A stretch of DNA of 47,537 nt from CAYFJO01 sp964343305 (lineage in GTDB: Bacteria; Planctomycetota; Planctomycetia; Pirellulales; Pirellulaceae): assembly GCA_964343305.1 (NCBI GenBank), contig CAYFJO010000030.1:1-47537 (forward strand), read 5' to 3'. The notes under the pieces are model-generated. The model was not told the DNA's origin and searched no databases. It saw nothing but the letters and a program-made list of their open reading frames with translations. The translations under genes were made by a program, and so were the position numbers. This document shows, piece after piece, positions 18,204-27,000 of the stretch (its first letter is position 1; every line of letters begins with the position of its first letter).

Positions 18204-19580
18204 ATGAAGCGTTCTTTCGCCTGGTTGACCAGGTATTTGCCGCGCATCTTTGACCTACTTGCCCCGCCGATGAATTCAACTGCCCTGGCTGTCGATCTTG
18301 AGCCGAACGAGACGGAGAAGCGATATCGCTATTTCCCCGGCTGGACGATGGTCGGTATTGCGGCTGCTGCTCAGTTTATGTCCGCGCCTGGGCAGTCGTA
18401 TTCGGTGGCCGCTTTCAAAGAGCCGATGCGAGCGTCGTTGGGAATCTCCGAGACGAATTATTCGCTGGCCTACGCTTTTGCAACCATCGTGAGTGGGGTG
18501 CTACTGCCGTTCGTCGGCCGTGCGATTGATCGGCATGGAGCCCGGAGGATGTTGCCGGCCATCGCGTTCTTGTTGGGTTTGGCTTGTCTGGGCATGTCGC
18601 GCGTATCGGGGCTGGGAAGTTTGTACGTCGGATTCAGTTTTGTGCGGTCGTTGGGACAAGGGGCGCTTTCGCTCGTCGCGGCCTGGATGGTGGGCGAGTG
18701 GTTCGCGCGGCGTCGTGGATTTGCGACGGCAGTTTCGGGATTGGGCGGCAGCTTGTCGGTGATGAGCATCCCGTTATTGAACGCTTATCTGATCCTGCAT
18801 TATGACTGGCAAACAGGATGGGGCATTTTGGCGCTTGCGGTGTGGGGCGTACTGTTGCTGCCCAGTTTGTTTTTTGTCCGTGATCGCCCCGAAGACATTG
18901 GGTTGTTGCCAGACGGCGACGAGATTGCCCGCGAGCACATTGCATCAACATCCGATGAACCTTGCAAATCGAATGATGATGGAGAAAACGACGACTGGAC
19001 GGTTTCCAATGTGCTTCGCGATGCGACATTTTGGAAACTGTTGGCGGTGCCAGCGACCAGCGGCATGGTGGGTACCGGGCTGATCTTTCACGCAGTGTCT
19101 TTGCTTGGTAGTCGTGGAGTCCCGGCGGGCTGGGCCCTGGCGTTGATTTCGTTTCAAGCAATCGTGGCAACGTGCGTTGCGTTGGTTGCTGGTTGGTTGA
19201 CCGATCGATGTCAAGCGAGGTATCTGCTGTCGGCCGCGATGTTGATGTTGGCATCTGCCGGTGCGATTGTGCTGGTGATGCCTTTTCCGTTGATTGCAAT
19301 TCTCTACGCAACGATCCTTGGCCTGCATGGCAGCATCCTTCGCAGCACGGGAATGGTCGTCTGGATGAACTACTATGGCCGCGAACATCAAGGGACCATC
19401 CGTGGGATCGCGATGGCTGTGATGATCTTCGCGGCGGCGGCGGGTCCGTTGCCTCTCGCATTGTCGATCGATTGGTTTGGCACGTATGATATCGCGCTCT
19501 ACGCGTTCATCGCGATTCCGGTCGTGGCGTCCGCTCTTGTATGGACGGCTGCGCCGCCGCGTCATCAACCAAACTCTTAG
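18204..19580 (+). CDS. MFS transporter
   Basis: About 458 residues with twelve predicted membrane segments in two six-helix halves, split by an acidic central loop (residues about 225-260, EIAREHIASTSDEP). The MFS loop 2-3 motif appears as GRAIDRHGARR (about 110), and the repeat in the second half as AGWLTDRCQARY. The pattern resembles oxalate/formate-antiporter-like or monocarboxylate-type MFS members, but the substrate cannot be read from sequence. Starts at TTG 18,168, ATG 18,204 and ATG 18,270 are all in frame without a clear ribosome site; the last would leave a 28-residue cytoplasmic tail before helix 1. No operon partner. Confidence 0.85.
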   Translation: MKRSFAWLTRYLPRIFDLLAPPMNSTALAVDLEPNETEKRYRYFPGWTMVGIAAAAQFMSAPGQSYSVAAFKEPMRASLGISETNYSLAYAFATIVSGVLLPFVGRAIDRHGARRMLPAIAFLLGLACLGMSRVSGLGSLYVGFSFVRSLGQGALSLVAAWMVGEWFARRRGFATAVSGLGGSLSVMSIPLLNAYLILHYDWQTGWGILALAVWGVLLLPSLFFVRDRPEDIGLLPDGDEIAREHIASTSDEPCKSNDDGENDDWTVSNVLRDATFWKLLAVPATSGMVGTGLIFHAVSLLGSRGVPAGWALALISFQAIVATCVALVAGWLTDRCQARYLLSAAMLMLASAGAIVLVMPFPLIAILYATILGLHGSILRSTGMVVWMNYYGREHQGTIRGIAMAVMIFAAAAGPLPLALSIDWFGTYDIALYAFIAIPVVASALVWTAAPPRHQPNS

Positions 19581-19648
19581 ATTTGATGAGGGGCTTTCTT
19601 CGTTGGCCAGGATTGCAACAATAAAGAATGCAACAGTTTAGCCAAATG

Positions 19649-19725
19649 GTAGCCGAAGTCGTGAGACTTCGGTCGTTTGCGTAGTTTACCGCCCAGACTT
19701 CCCGAATTCTCACGAATCCGGCTAC
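19649..19725. repeat. Intergenic inverted repeat, GTAGCCG family
   Basis: Starts with GTAGCCGAAGTC and ends with its partial inverse GAATCCGGCTAC, with an inner stem GAAGTC/GACTTC. Relatives are at 25,438-25,504 and 32,355-32,423. Non-coding. Confidence 0.7.
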
Positions 19726-19799
19726 GAAGAGCGCGCCACCATTTGGGTAAAGTATTACTAAAGAATGCATTTGGTTCTTTCTTGCGACATTGAGTTGGA

Positions 19800-20669
19800 A
19801 TGATTGCAGACATCGGATCCTGGTTTATGCAAGTCGTTGGCGGCGGAGTGACTCAAACTCTGTGGCTACTTGTCTGTATCGCATTGCCATTTGGATTGTT
19901 GGCTTGGTTGCTACACTGGCTTGAGCGGCAGATTCAATTGCCACTTGTTCGCCGTTTCGGATGGGGGAGTATTCTGTGGACGGGCTGGTTGGGAACGCCG
20001 GTGCATGAGTTGAGCCACGCCGCAATGTGCATTGTGTTTCGGCATCGCATCAACGAAATGGCGCTGTTTCGTCCCGACAAAAACAATGGTCGCTTGGGCT
20101 ATGTCAAACACTCGTTCAATCGTGAAAACTATTATCAGGTGATCGGCAATTTCTTCATCGGACTGGCACCGCTGGTCGGCGGGACCATCCTTCTGTTTTT
20201 GTTGTTGTGGCTGTTCTATCCAGCGGCCGCACAGCAAGCCTTTGTTGCGAATGGCATGAGCGAAGCGATCGCCGGCGGCAAGATCTTCGAAGCGCTGTCG
20301 ACGTTCGGCAAACTTACTTTCGGTGTGTTGTCGCACGCGGTCACGGGCGCGAATGTGTTGTCGCTTCGGTTTTGGCTGTTTTTGTACCTGGTGCTGTGCG
20401 TGGGCAGCCACATGGCACCCAGCCTGGATGATTATCGTGGCGCGATGTGGGGAGCGTGGCTGGTTCTGGTGATGCTGTTTCTGACTAGCGTTGCGTTTCT
20501 TGCGTTTGGTGGTGAGGGGGGTGTGGTCGCGCGAATTGCTCCGTTGTTTGGTCCGGCACTCGCAATGTTTTCGCTCTGTGCGGTGTTGTGTGGGCTCTCT
20601 GCGATTGTGGTGCTGCTGTTTACTTCGGCGTGGGATCTGGTCTTTGGCGAGCCGCGCCCGGTGACGTAA
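19800..20669 (+). CDS. Membrane protein with HELSH motif (M50-like metalloprotease)
   Basis: 289 residues, about six membrane helices (near 15-38, 60-80, 117-140, 190-210, 218-238 and 250-275). At the end of the second helix lies GTPVHELSHA, with H69, E70 and H73 forming the HExxH zinc motif of gluzincins. Its position in a membrane segment is typical of site-2 (M50) proteases or their relatives. GLAPLVGG at 121-128 may be the second conserved region, but I see no clear third-ligand LDG motif, so the catalytic status is uncertain. The large internal loop is charged (RPDKNNGRLGYVKHSFNREN). The gene is monocistronic between repeats. Inference: membrane proteolysis or sterol-sensing-type regulation cannot be told apart. 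Confidence 0.72.
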   Translation: MIADIGSWFMQVVGGGVTQTLWLLVCIALPFGLLAWLLHWLERQIQLPLVRRFGWGSILWTGWLGTPVHELSHAAMCIVFRHRINEMALFRPDKNNGRLGYVKHSFNRENYYQVIGNFFIGLAPLVGGTILLFLLLWLFYPAAAQQAFVANGMSEAIAGGKIFEALSTFGKLTFGVLSHAVTGANVLSLRFWLFLYLVLCVGSHMAPSLDDYRGAMWGAWLVLVMLFLTSVAFLAFGGEGGVVARIAPLFGPALAMFSLCAVLCGLSAIVVLLFTSAWDLVFGEPRPVT

Positions 20670-20926
20670 CTAGCTTTGAACAGCGGCCTTACACTCACCA
20701 CAATTGTCTGAGAGTAGGGTGTGTGTAACGCACAATATAGCGTACTCTGGTGCATTCCATGCACCCTACTGAGCGCTCTGTCGCCGGGCGTCGATGTATT
20801 TGGTAGGAGATGTTTTGATTGACGACCGCCGCGCTGATCTCCTACAATACGTGTTGCGGGTGGCTGACCCCATTTTTGGTGAGTTCTTCACTTCAACCAC
20901 CTTCAGGAACAGAGAACGAGAGAGCC
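20670..20926. other. Intergenic region with inverted repeats
   Basis: Contains GGTGCATTCCATGCACC at about 20,751 and a further 9-bp inverted repeat (GTAGGAGAT at 20,803 and ATCTCCTAC at 20,837). It is the leader of the following secreted-protein gene. No coding potential was seen apart from weak TTG-started extensions of that gene. Confidence 0.45.
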
Positions 20927-22051
20927 ATGAAATTCAAATCTCACTTCACGCGCTGGGCGGTCGTCGGCGTATTCTTGTTCGCGACGAACCATGTCTTTGC
21001 ACAAGGCTACGGGCGCGGCTATCACAACAACGGTCGTGGCGGTTTCGGCGGCGGCGGAACGGCAACCGGCTGGCACCACGCTGGCGGATTCGGTCCAGGT
21101 AATCCTGGCAACTTGGGCCTGGTTGTTCGACAGACTGATGAAGTCCATCAACAGGTCGGTACTTTGCTCGATCAGTTGCGTAGATTGCAGGGAACGTCCG
21201 TTGTCACCAGCGTGCCATTTCAAACGTTGAATGACAACTATTTTGAACGGATCGGCCTCAACTTTGGCTTTAGTCTCCGCGGCGGCGGCAACATTGTCGG
21301 ACTCGATCCCTTCGGCAACCCAACGCCGAATGGCAACATCGACTTTCGACAAGGAAGCTTTGGATCTGCGGTTCCGCAATTCGGTGGCTTTGATGCGGCG
21401 ACACAGGCGACCACCGGTTTTTCAATTGGCAAGGGCGGCAATTTCTTTGACTTCGGCATTGCCCTGGCTCAGGGAAACACGCGCAGCAATGTGACGCAGG
21501 CGCCGGTCGTGAATGGGATGGACGGATTCCCCGCGTCGGTATCTGACACCAGTGTTCGACCTTTCGTCACCAGCGTGATCCCAGTCGTTGGCGGCATGCG
21601 ATCGCCCGTGCCGAATTGGCCCCCAGTACACAACACCACGATCAGTCCATTGCAGCACACAATTCAACAGTATTATCAGCAGCAAGCCATGCGCAAGGGT
21701 GCCACCGTCAAACCAAGGCATGATCCCGTGGCGGCAGCAGCTTTTCGCGCAAACGCAGCCATGGCGCCGGAAGACAAAATTGCATTGAAACTGGCCGAAT
21801 CACGCAGCAGCAGCGCCGGCCACGGCGATCTCAGTGTCGCCGAAATCAAACGCCGCAAAGCAGCGTTGGACGGAGCAAAAAACGCCGTTGAACAACAAGA
21901 AGTTCTAGCAACCATCGCCCAAGCCCAACGCGCCGAAGCGGCCGGGAAACTGGGTGCGGCGAGAATCTATTACCAGCAGGCCGCCCGCCAAGCCAAAGGT
22001 GAGTTGCAACAGGAACTCTTGGACAAGCTTGAGTCGCTGAAGAAGAAGTAA
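20927..22051 (+). CDS. Secreted Gly-rich and coiled-coil protein, function unknown
   Basis: 374 residues from ATG 20,927 (GAGAG just upstream), beginning with a signal peptide that ends HVFAQ. Then comes a Gly/His/Asn-rich linker (residues 26-65) and a region (about 95-215) with VPFQTLNDNYFERIGLNFGF, a pattern I have seen next to secretin-like planctomycete proteins. A Pro-rich stretch follows, and a highly charged helical tail (about 285-374, AARIYYQQAARQ near the end) likely forms a coiled coil. Periplasmic or surface location is inferred. It is tail-to-tail with the PQQ gene, 69 bp apart. I cannot assign a function. Confidence 0.7.
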   Translation: MKFKSHFTRWAVVGVFLFATNHVFAQGYGRGYHNNGRGGFGGGGTATGWHHAGGFGPGNPGNLGLVVRQTDEVHQQVGTLLDQLRRLQGTSVVTSVPFQTLNDNYFERIGLNFGFSLRGGGNIVGLDPFGNPTPNGNIDFRQGSFGSAVPQFGGFDAATQATTGFSIGKGGNFFDFGIALAQGNTRSNVTQAPVVNGMDGFPASVSDTSVRPFVTSVIPVVGGMRSPVPNWPPVHNTTISPLQHTIQQYYQQQAMRKGATVKPRHDPVAAAAFRANAAMAPEDKIALKLAESRSSSAGHGDLSVAEIKRRKAALDGAKNAVEQQEVLATIAQAQRAEAAGKLGAARIYYQQAARQAKGELQQELLDKLESLKKK

Positions 22052-22120
22052 GGGCCACTCACGACTTTTAAGTAAGACTTTTGCAGCACCGTCAACAAAA
22101 GGTCTGATAGCGGCTTAACG

Positions 22121-23701
22121 TTACTTTTGACCGATGCAGTATAAGAACTTGTCGCTCCGCAACAGCAATCGTCCGTTGCTGACCACCGGCGAGCCGTTGA
22201 AGATGCTGCGGTCGTCGGCGATCTGATTGTGGGCCAACTGTTTGAACTCCGGACCGGCTTCGAGAACAAACGCGCCTTCCTCGCGTGAAACGAAATAGAT
22301 TTTTCCGTCTGCGGCCAGCGGCGAAGCGTAAAGGCGATTGATGCCGCCGCCGTCTTTCTTCTGCAAACGTTTTTGGTAAATGATGCTGCCGTCCTTTGCA
22401 TCGACGCAACTCACAATTCCGCCCTCGGATCGGACGCTGAAAATGTAACCGCCCGAAAACACTGGTGAGGGGACGTTTGAAATCACTTTGGGCCGCGTCC
22501 ACTGGCGGTGCGAGTTGGTCACGTCGCCGCTGCCACCCGGTTTGATGGCCGACATCGGACCGCTGTATCCGTGAATCGCGTAGATCATCCCGCCGTGAAC
22601 GATCGGAGTCGGACAGATGTAGCGCGGCGGCGTGCTGCCTTGGCATTGCCACAGCTCATTGCCACTCCTGGCGTCGAATGCCTTCACGTGCGTTTTCATG
22701 TCGATGATGATTTCTTTGCGGCTGCCCGTGTCGACAACGACCGGCGAACCCCACGAATCGTCGACGCCGCGAGCTTGCCAGACTTCGCCACCGGTCTTCT
22801 TGTCGAGCCCGCGCAACGTGCGGCTTTCGACACTCGCGTTGACGATCAGCAAGTCGCCAACCAACACGGGCGACGATCCCGTTCCGAAACCGTTGGTCCC
22901 CTTGCCAAGCTCGACATCCCACAACTTCTTGCCATTCATGTCAAATGCGTACGCGCCGGAACTGCCGTAGAAGCAGTAGATCCGCTCGCCATCGCAAACC
23001 GGCGTGCTCGACGCGTAGCCGTGCAAGCCGACGTAACTTCGGTAGGGCTGCACACCAGCTCGCGACGCTGTGGGCGTGTCCCACGGAATCTGTCCGCTGT
23101 CTCGGTCCAGGCAAACCAAGTGACGTTTGAGGTTGCTCTGGTCGCCGGGCGAATCCTGGCTCAGTCCAAATCCGCTGTAGCAAGTCAAGTAGATCCGATC
23201 GCCAAAGGTGATCGGACTCGACGCGCCGAAGCCGGGTAGCGGCGTTTTCCAAATGATGTTTTCACTCGCACTCCAGGTCGTGGGCAACCCTTTGGCGGTG
23301 GAAGTGCCGAAAGCGTCGCCTCGAAACTGAGTCTCGCCACCCGACGCCGTCGCCGATCCGCCGGCCAGTTTTTGTTTGATATAGACTTGGTCCGCCTGCG
23401 AAAACAACGAGATCGGCACCGTGAACTTCTTGCCGTCCGAGCGTTCGATCGTCACTTTGTCACCCTCGCCACTCAAAACTTTCGCCCGGATCGTACGACC
23501 TTCGTTATCTTTGAATGCACGATATCCGTCCGCTGGCTGTGCCGAGCAGCTAGTTGCAACAACCAATATCGCGACGCAAATCGTAGCATAGGCTGCCAGC
23601 CTGTTTTCCTTGGGATTTCTGACAGCCAAGCCGGCTGTGTTACGAGTTTTCAGACATCGGCGAACGTTTGGACGTTTCATCATTCGGATTTCTTTCGTCA
23701 T
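22121..23701 (-). CDS. PQQ-type beta-propeller protein with N-terminal SHD1 domain
   Basis: 526 residues. After a hydrophobic segment (ICVAILVVATSCSAQ, residues 41-55) comes an SHD1-like domain (about 60-112; GRTIRAKVLSGEGDKVTI), common in planctomycete secreted proteins. The rest is an eight-bladed BamB/PQQ-like propeller with repeats such as GDRIYLTCYSG, LVCLDRDSGQ, KTGGEVWQARG, AFDARSGNELWQ and VSCVDAKDGSIIYQ. No enzyme active site (for example PQQ-dehydrogenase Asp) is evident, so a scaffold or binding role is likely. The first 35 codons run through intergenic-type repeats, so the start (23,701, or Met at 23,683) is unsure. It may be an operon with the small ORF ending at 23,720. Confidence 0.85.
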   Translation of the reverse strand: MTKEIRMMKRPNVRRCLKTRNTAGLAVRNPKENRLAAYATICVAILVVATSCSAQPADGYRAFKDNEGRTIRAKVLSGEGDKVTIERSDGKKFTVPISLFSQADQVYIKQKLAGGSATASGGETQFRGDAFGTSTAKGLPTTWSASENIIWKTPLPGFGASSPITFGDRIYLTCYSGFGLSQDSPGDQSNLKRHLVCLDRDSGQIPWDTPTASRAGVQPYRSYVGLHGYASSTPVCDGERIYCFYGSSGAYAFDMNGKKLWDVELGKGTNGFGTGSSPVLVGDLLIVNASVESRTLRGLDKKTGGEVWQARGVDDSWGSPVVVDTGSRKEIIIDMKTHVKAFDARSGNELWQCQGSTPPRYICPTPIVHGGMIYAIHGYSGPMSAIKPGGSGDVTNSHRQWTRPKVISNVPSPVFSGGYIFSVRSEGGIVSCVDAKDGSIIYQKRLQKKDGGGINRLYASPLAADGKIYFVSREEGAFVLEAGPEFKQLAHNQIADDRSIFNGSPVVSNGRLLLRSDKFLYCIGQK

Positions 23702-23719
23702 TCGGGATATTGTCGTTCG

Positions 23720-24019
23720 TCATTTGGACCGAAACGGTTTGCTCTTCACAATGTCGTGAATCAGTCCCCGCAAAGTCTCGCCGTTGTGGCTCATGTTCAT
23801 CGCCAGTGTGTCGATCCAATCGTTGTCGGTGAAACTCATTTCACGACCCAGCGCGCTGCCGTTGTTATCGAAGCCGTCAGGCCGTGAATCTTTCGGAAAC
23901 ACAGTCGTCCAGGTACGGAATTCATCCGCAGACTTTGCGTTGTTGGGCGACAGAATTAGCAGGCAAAAAAGAAACAGCCACGCTCGACAGATCCCATTGC
24001 GGATTGACTGGGAATGCAT
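23720..24019 (-). pseudogene. Internally deleted DUF1587...DUF1585 gene remnant with signal peptide
   Basis: 99 codons from ATG 24,019 (TAGGA seven bases upstream) with an intact signal peptide (AWLFLFCLLILSPNNAKSA). Residues 41-54 (FPKDSRPDGFDNNG) match the DUF1587 start of the large planctomycete DUF1587-DUF1592-DUF1588-DUF1585 cytochrome-linked proteins, which usually exceed 700 residues. Residues 77-99 (NGETLRGLIHDIVKSKPFRS) match their extreme C-terminus in DUF1585. Everything between is absent. The reading frame is nonetheless open, with its own ribosome site. I call it a remnant; a mini-protein with a new role is the alternative. It lies 18 bp before the PQQ gene. Confidence 0.6.
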
Positions 24020-24100
24020 CTTGTGGTCCTAAGCGGGTCATGAACGGCACCAACCACAGAAACTACGTGATAACTATCTTAACTCATAACCATAACGACC

Positions 24101-24154
24101 TGGTGAGGCTCTGGCGTAGCTGCACTCACCAGAGTGCGGAGAGGAACTTCCGCA
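24101..24154. repeat. Two small hairpins between minus-strand genes
   Basis: TGGTGAG (24,101) pairs with CTCACCA (24,125), and TGCGGA (24,135) pairs with TCCGCA (24,149). They lie just after the alpha-toroid lipoprotein stop on the minus strand. They may act as weak terminators or belong to the intergenic repeats. Confidence 0.45.
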
Positions 24155-24174
24155 GCGGTCCGCGTTCTGTCCAA

Positions 24175-25422
24175 CTAGTCTGCCGATGGATCGCCCGGAC
24201 GGTCCGCTTCGTCACCATCCCCGCCGTTGTTGAGAGCTTCATCGTCCGCTTCGGCTTCGTTCGCTGCAATATCCGCGGCACCGAATGTTCGTTTGCCAAA
24301 GACACGTTCACGGTACAGCACCAATCCGTGGGCTGCGTGATAGAGGGCACCACATTCCAGCGGGTCGTTTTGCGTTTTCTCGAACAGATCGCAGAGATTC
24401 AAAACCGCACGTTTCACCCACGGCTGTTTTAATTCCTCATCGCTCAACGCCAAGGTGAGAAACTCCAGCACATGGCCGGTTGTGCCGAGGTTTTGGGCCA
24501 AGTCGGGCGTGCGACCAGGGCGGATCAAATAGCTGCTGGAAAACGAGCCGTCTTCATTCTGGTACTTCCGTGCATTCTCGACCGCGAGCTTGATGCGCTC
24601 GTCGGCCGTCTTCCAAACGCGCTGGACTTTGCCGCCACGATCCACATGCTGCTGCAAGGCCATCGTCATCCCGATCAACCGATGCGTGCCGCCACAGGCG
24701 CCGTTGCCAACCGGATGTTCGGCTTCGATTTCAACCAGCCGCTCGATACTCCATTTGCCCTTGTTGCGATCTTCCCATTCGGCGTCGCTGTTCAGGTACA
24801 TGCTCAGACCGATCAGCGTCCAACTAAACTCGCGCTGCTCGTTGCGATGCACGTCGAGCATGATTTGACGAAGGATGTGCTCCATCGAGTAAGGCGTTTC
24901 CGTACCGACTTGAATCTCTTGGTCGGGAGGTAAATCGCACTGAGACAAAACGGCGAACCACTGATCGGAGTGGCCTTGCCCGATTTTGCTGCCCAAAGCG
25001 AGCGTTGCCCGCAGGCCGTGTTGATTTACCTCGCCCTCCTCGTCGTAAATCTTATCGCCCTTTTGGACGTCCCAGCCTTTCATCTGGCCACCTTCCAGGA
25101 CGTGATCCACGGCCGACTTCATTTCGCCGTTGTGTTCGACCAAAAACTCTCGCTTGTAAGCCAAGGCGCCGTGCAGGATCTGCCACGCACCATGGTCACT
25201 GGTGTTGAGCCGCCGGTCGAACGTGAATTCCAGAACCTCATCCAGCCGATCGCGGAACTCGTCGTTCGACGGCAAGCCCTTAGGATCGTTTAACGCTTCG
25301 ATGTTCGCGCCAGCATCGCCGCCACATCCGCCGATCATCGAGACACCCGCGAGCAGTCCGGACAATAGCATCATGCACAGGGCGATGGGGACGATGCGAA
25401 GTGAATGAGGTTGACTGGCCAT
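24175..25422 (-). CDS. Lipoprotein with prenyltransferase/squalene-cyclase-like alpha-toroid
   Basis: 415 residues from ATG 25,422 (GGGAG nine bases upstream). A signal peptide ends in the lipobox-like SMIGGC, with the lipidated Cys at residue 33, so the protein is membrane-tethered outside the cytoplasm. The body is nearly all helical, with repeats typical of the six-hairpin or alpha/alpha-toroid fold (AWQILHGALAYKRE, NQHGLRATLALG, GGTHRLIGMTMALQQ, RKYQNEDGSFSSSYL). This family includes terpene cyclases and prenyltransferases, but no DxDD or zinc ligand set is seen. The C-terminal 25 residues are acidic and low-complexity. It heads a minus-strand group with the DUF1587 remnant and PQQ propeller. 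Enzymatic function unknown. Confidence 0.72.
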   Translation of the reverse strand: MASQPHSLRIVPIALCMMLLSGLLAGVSMIGGCGGDAGANIEALNDPKGLPSNDEFRDRLDEVLEFTFDRRLNTSDHGAWQILHGALAYKREFLVEHNGEMKSAVDHVLEGGQMKGWDVQKGDKIYDEEGEVNQHGLRATLALGSKIGQGHSDQWFAVLSQCDLPPDQEIQVGTETPYSMEHILRQIMLDVHRNEQREFSWTLIGLSMYLNSDAEWEDRNKGKWSIERLVEIEAEHPVGNGACGGTHRLIGMTMALQQHVDRGGKVQRVWKTADERIKLAVENARKYQNEDGSFSSSYLIRPGRTPDLAQNLGTTGHVLEFLTLALSDEELKQPWVKRAVLNLCDLFEKTQNDPLECGALYHAAHGLVLYRERVFGKRTFGAADIAANEAEADDEALNNGGDGDEADRPGDPSAD

Positions 25423-25437
25423 ATGAAAAAACTCCCA

Positions 25438-25504
25438 GTAGCCGAAGTCGCCAAGACTTCGGAGATTCACTCGAGACGTCCGAAGTCTTGGCGACTTCGG
25501 CTAC
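25438..25504. repeat. Intergenic inverted repeat, GTAGCCG family
   Basis: Long near-perfect hairpin: GTAGCCGAAGTCGCCAAGAC pairs with its complement ending GACTTCGGCTAC, with about 25 bases between the arms. It sits in the divergent gap upstream of the lipoprotein gene. Confidence 0.85.
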
Positions 25505-25754
25505 AAAATTCAACGCGCCGTGATGAATATCATCGAACCTTGTGGCAACCGAATATGAATCTAACATTCTGGGTGGCAAGCTGAAAGGACTACGACAACG
25601 GCGCAAAAAAGGAGGATTATTCGGGATTCTGATGTGGCCGGTTGATTACACTGATTTCGTGCCCTTAAAATGCGTGTTTCCCAACAGGCGGCATTCCACC
25701 GTTCGCTCTTATAAAATAGCACTTTTTGCACCATTCACGCGAGGATCATTTCGA

Positions 25755-26912
25755 ATGTCAACGATCAAGTCCGGTATCATCGGCACGGGGTTTATTGGGC
25801 CGGCACACGTCGAAGCAGCCCGCCGTTTGGGTAACGTCGAGTTTGTGGCTGTCGCCGAATATTCGGATGAAGTCGCCGCCGCAAAAGCCAAAGAGCTTGG
25901 CATCCCCCGCAGCTACGGCGATTATCGCAAGTTGCTGGAAGACGGCGAAGTTCAAGTCGTCCACAATTGTACGCCCAACCATCTGCACCATCAGGTCAAC
26001 AAAGACATTCTTGCCGCGGGCAAACACGTGATCAGCGAAAAGCCGCTAGCGATGACTTCGGCCGAGAGCCGCGAATTGGTGCAACTTGCCAACGACTCAG
26101 GTTTGATTCACGCAGTCGATTTCAACTATCGCTACTATCCGCTGGTCCAACATGCACGTGCCATGGTCAAGGCTGGTGAAGTGGGCGATGTGTTCGCGAT
26201 TCATGGTTCGTATTTGCAGGACTGGTTGTATTTGGCAACGGACTGGAACTGGCGGCTACAACCCGAAATGTCGGGCGAAAGCCGAGCGATCGCTGACATT
26301 GGCAGCCATTGGTGTGACTTGTTGCAATTCATCACGGGCACGACGATCACGCGTGTGATGGCCGATCTGCGGACTGTTCACAAGACCCGCATGAAGCCCA
26401 AGAAAGAGGACGAGACATACGCCGGCAAAGAATTAGAGCCCAGCGACTATGATCCGCAACAGATCAATACGGAAGACTACGGCTCGGTGTTGATCGAGTT
26501 GTCGAACGGCGCCCATGGCGTGTTTACCGTGAGCCAAGTGTCGGCCGGTCGCAAGAATCGATTGTCCTTCGAAATTGATGGTTCAAAGTGTGCACTGGCC
26601 TGGGACCAGGAACGGCCGAACGAAATGTGGATTGGCTACCGTGAAAAGTCCAACGAAGTGTTGATGAAAGACCCGTCGCTGTTGCACGAATCGGCTCGTG
26701 AATACGCCCATTATCCAGGTGGTCATCCGGAAGCGTATCCCGATGGTCCAAAGAATTTGTTCCGCAACGTGTATCGCGCGGTCGAAGCCGGTGGCGGAAT
26801 GCCGTCCCATCCCGACTGGAGCACGTTCGAAGACGGCCACAAAGAAATGGCCATCTGCGATGCGGTCCTGGCAAGCAACAAAGCAAAGAGTTGGGTGGAT
26901 GTGAATTATTAG
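25755..26912 (+). CDS. Gfo/Idh/MocA family oxidoreductase
   Basis: 385 residues. The Rossmann entry GIIGTGFIG (residues 8-15) binds NAD(P), and EKPLA at 95-99 carries the catalytic-type Lys of the Gfo/Idh/MocA family. A second conserved helix contains DIGSHWCDLLQF (about 178-189), with the His typical of sugar-dehydrogenase active sites. I chose ATG 25,755 because the family fold starts there; about 70 upstream in-frame codons have no homology. Probable substrates are sugars or cyclitols. It is followed 88 bp later by a paralogue, so the two are likely one operon or a tandem duplication in sugar catabolism. Confidence 0.92.
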   Translation: MSTIKSGIIGTGFIGPAHVEAARRLGNVEFVAVAEYSDEVAAAKAKELGIPRSYGDYRKLLEDGEVQVVHNCTPNHLHHQVNKDILAAGKHVISEKPLAMTSAESRELVQLANDSGLIHAVDFNYRYYPLVQHARAMVKAGEVGDVFAIHGSYLQDWLYLATDWNWRLQPEMSGESRAIADIGSHWCDLLQFITGTTITRVMADLRTVHKTRMKPKKEDETYAGKELEPSDYDPQQINTEDYGSVLIELSNGAHGVFTVSQVSAGRKNRLSFEIDGSKCALAWDQERPNEMWIGYREKSNEVLMKDPSLLHESAREYAHYPGGHPEAYPDGPKNLFRNVYRAVEAGGGMPSHPDWSTFEDGHKEMAICDAVLASNKAKSWVDVNY

Positions 26913-26932
26913 CTCAATGACTTTGGTTTGTG

Positions 26933-26966
26933 GGTGGCTAGGGTCGAGTCTTCGAGCCCAGCCACC
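26933..26966. repeat. Hairpin between the two oxidoreductase genes
   Basis: Stem GGTGGCT..GGG.CGA pairing with TCG.GCCC..AGCCACC around a 4-base loop. It lies between stop 26,912 and start 27,001 and may be an attenuator or an intergenic repeat copy. Confidence 0.7.
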
Positions 26967-27000
26967 AAACTCAAATCAATAAGACACGGGAGATTTCCAA

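Noticed and set aside
18634..19461. 275-residue minus-strand ORF
   Set aside because: Antisense of the MFS transporter, low-complexity Ser/Arg-rich; no domain.
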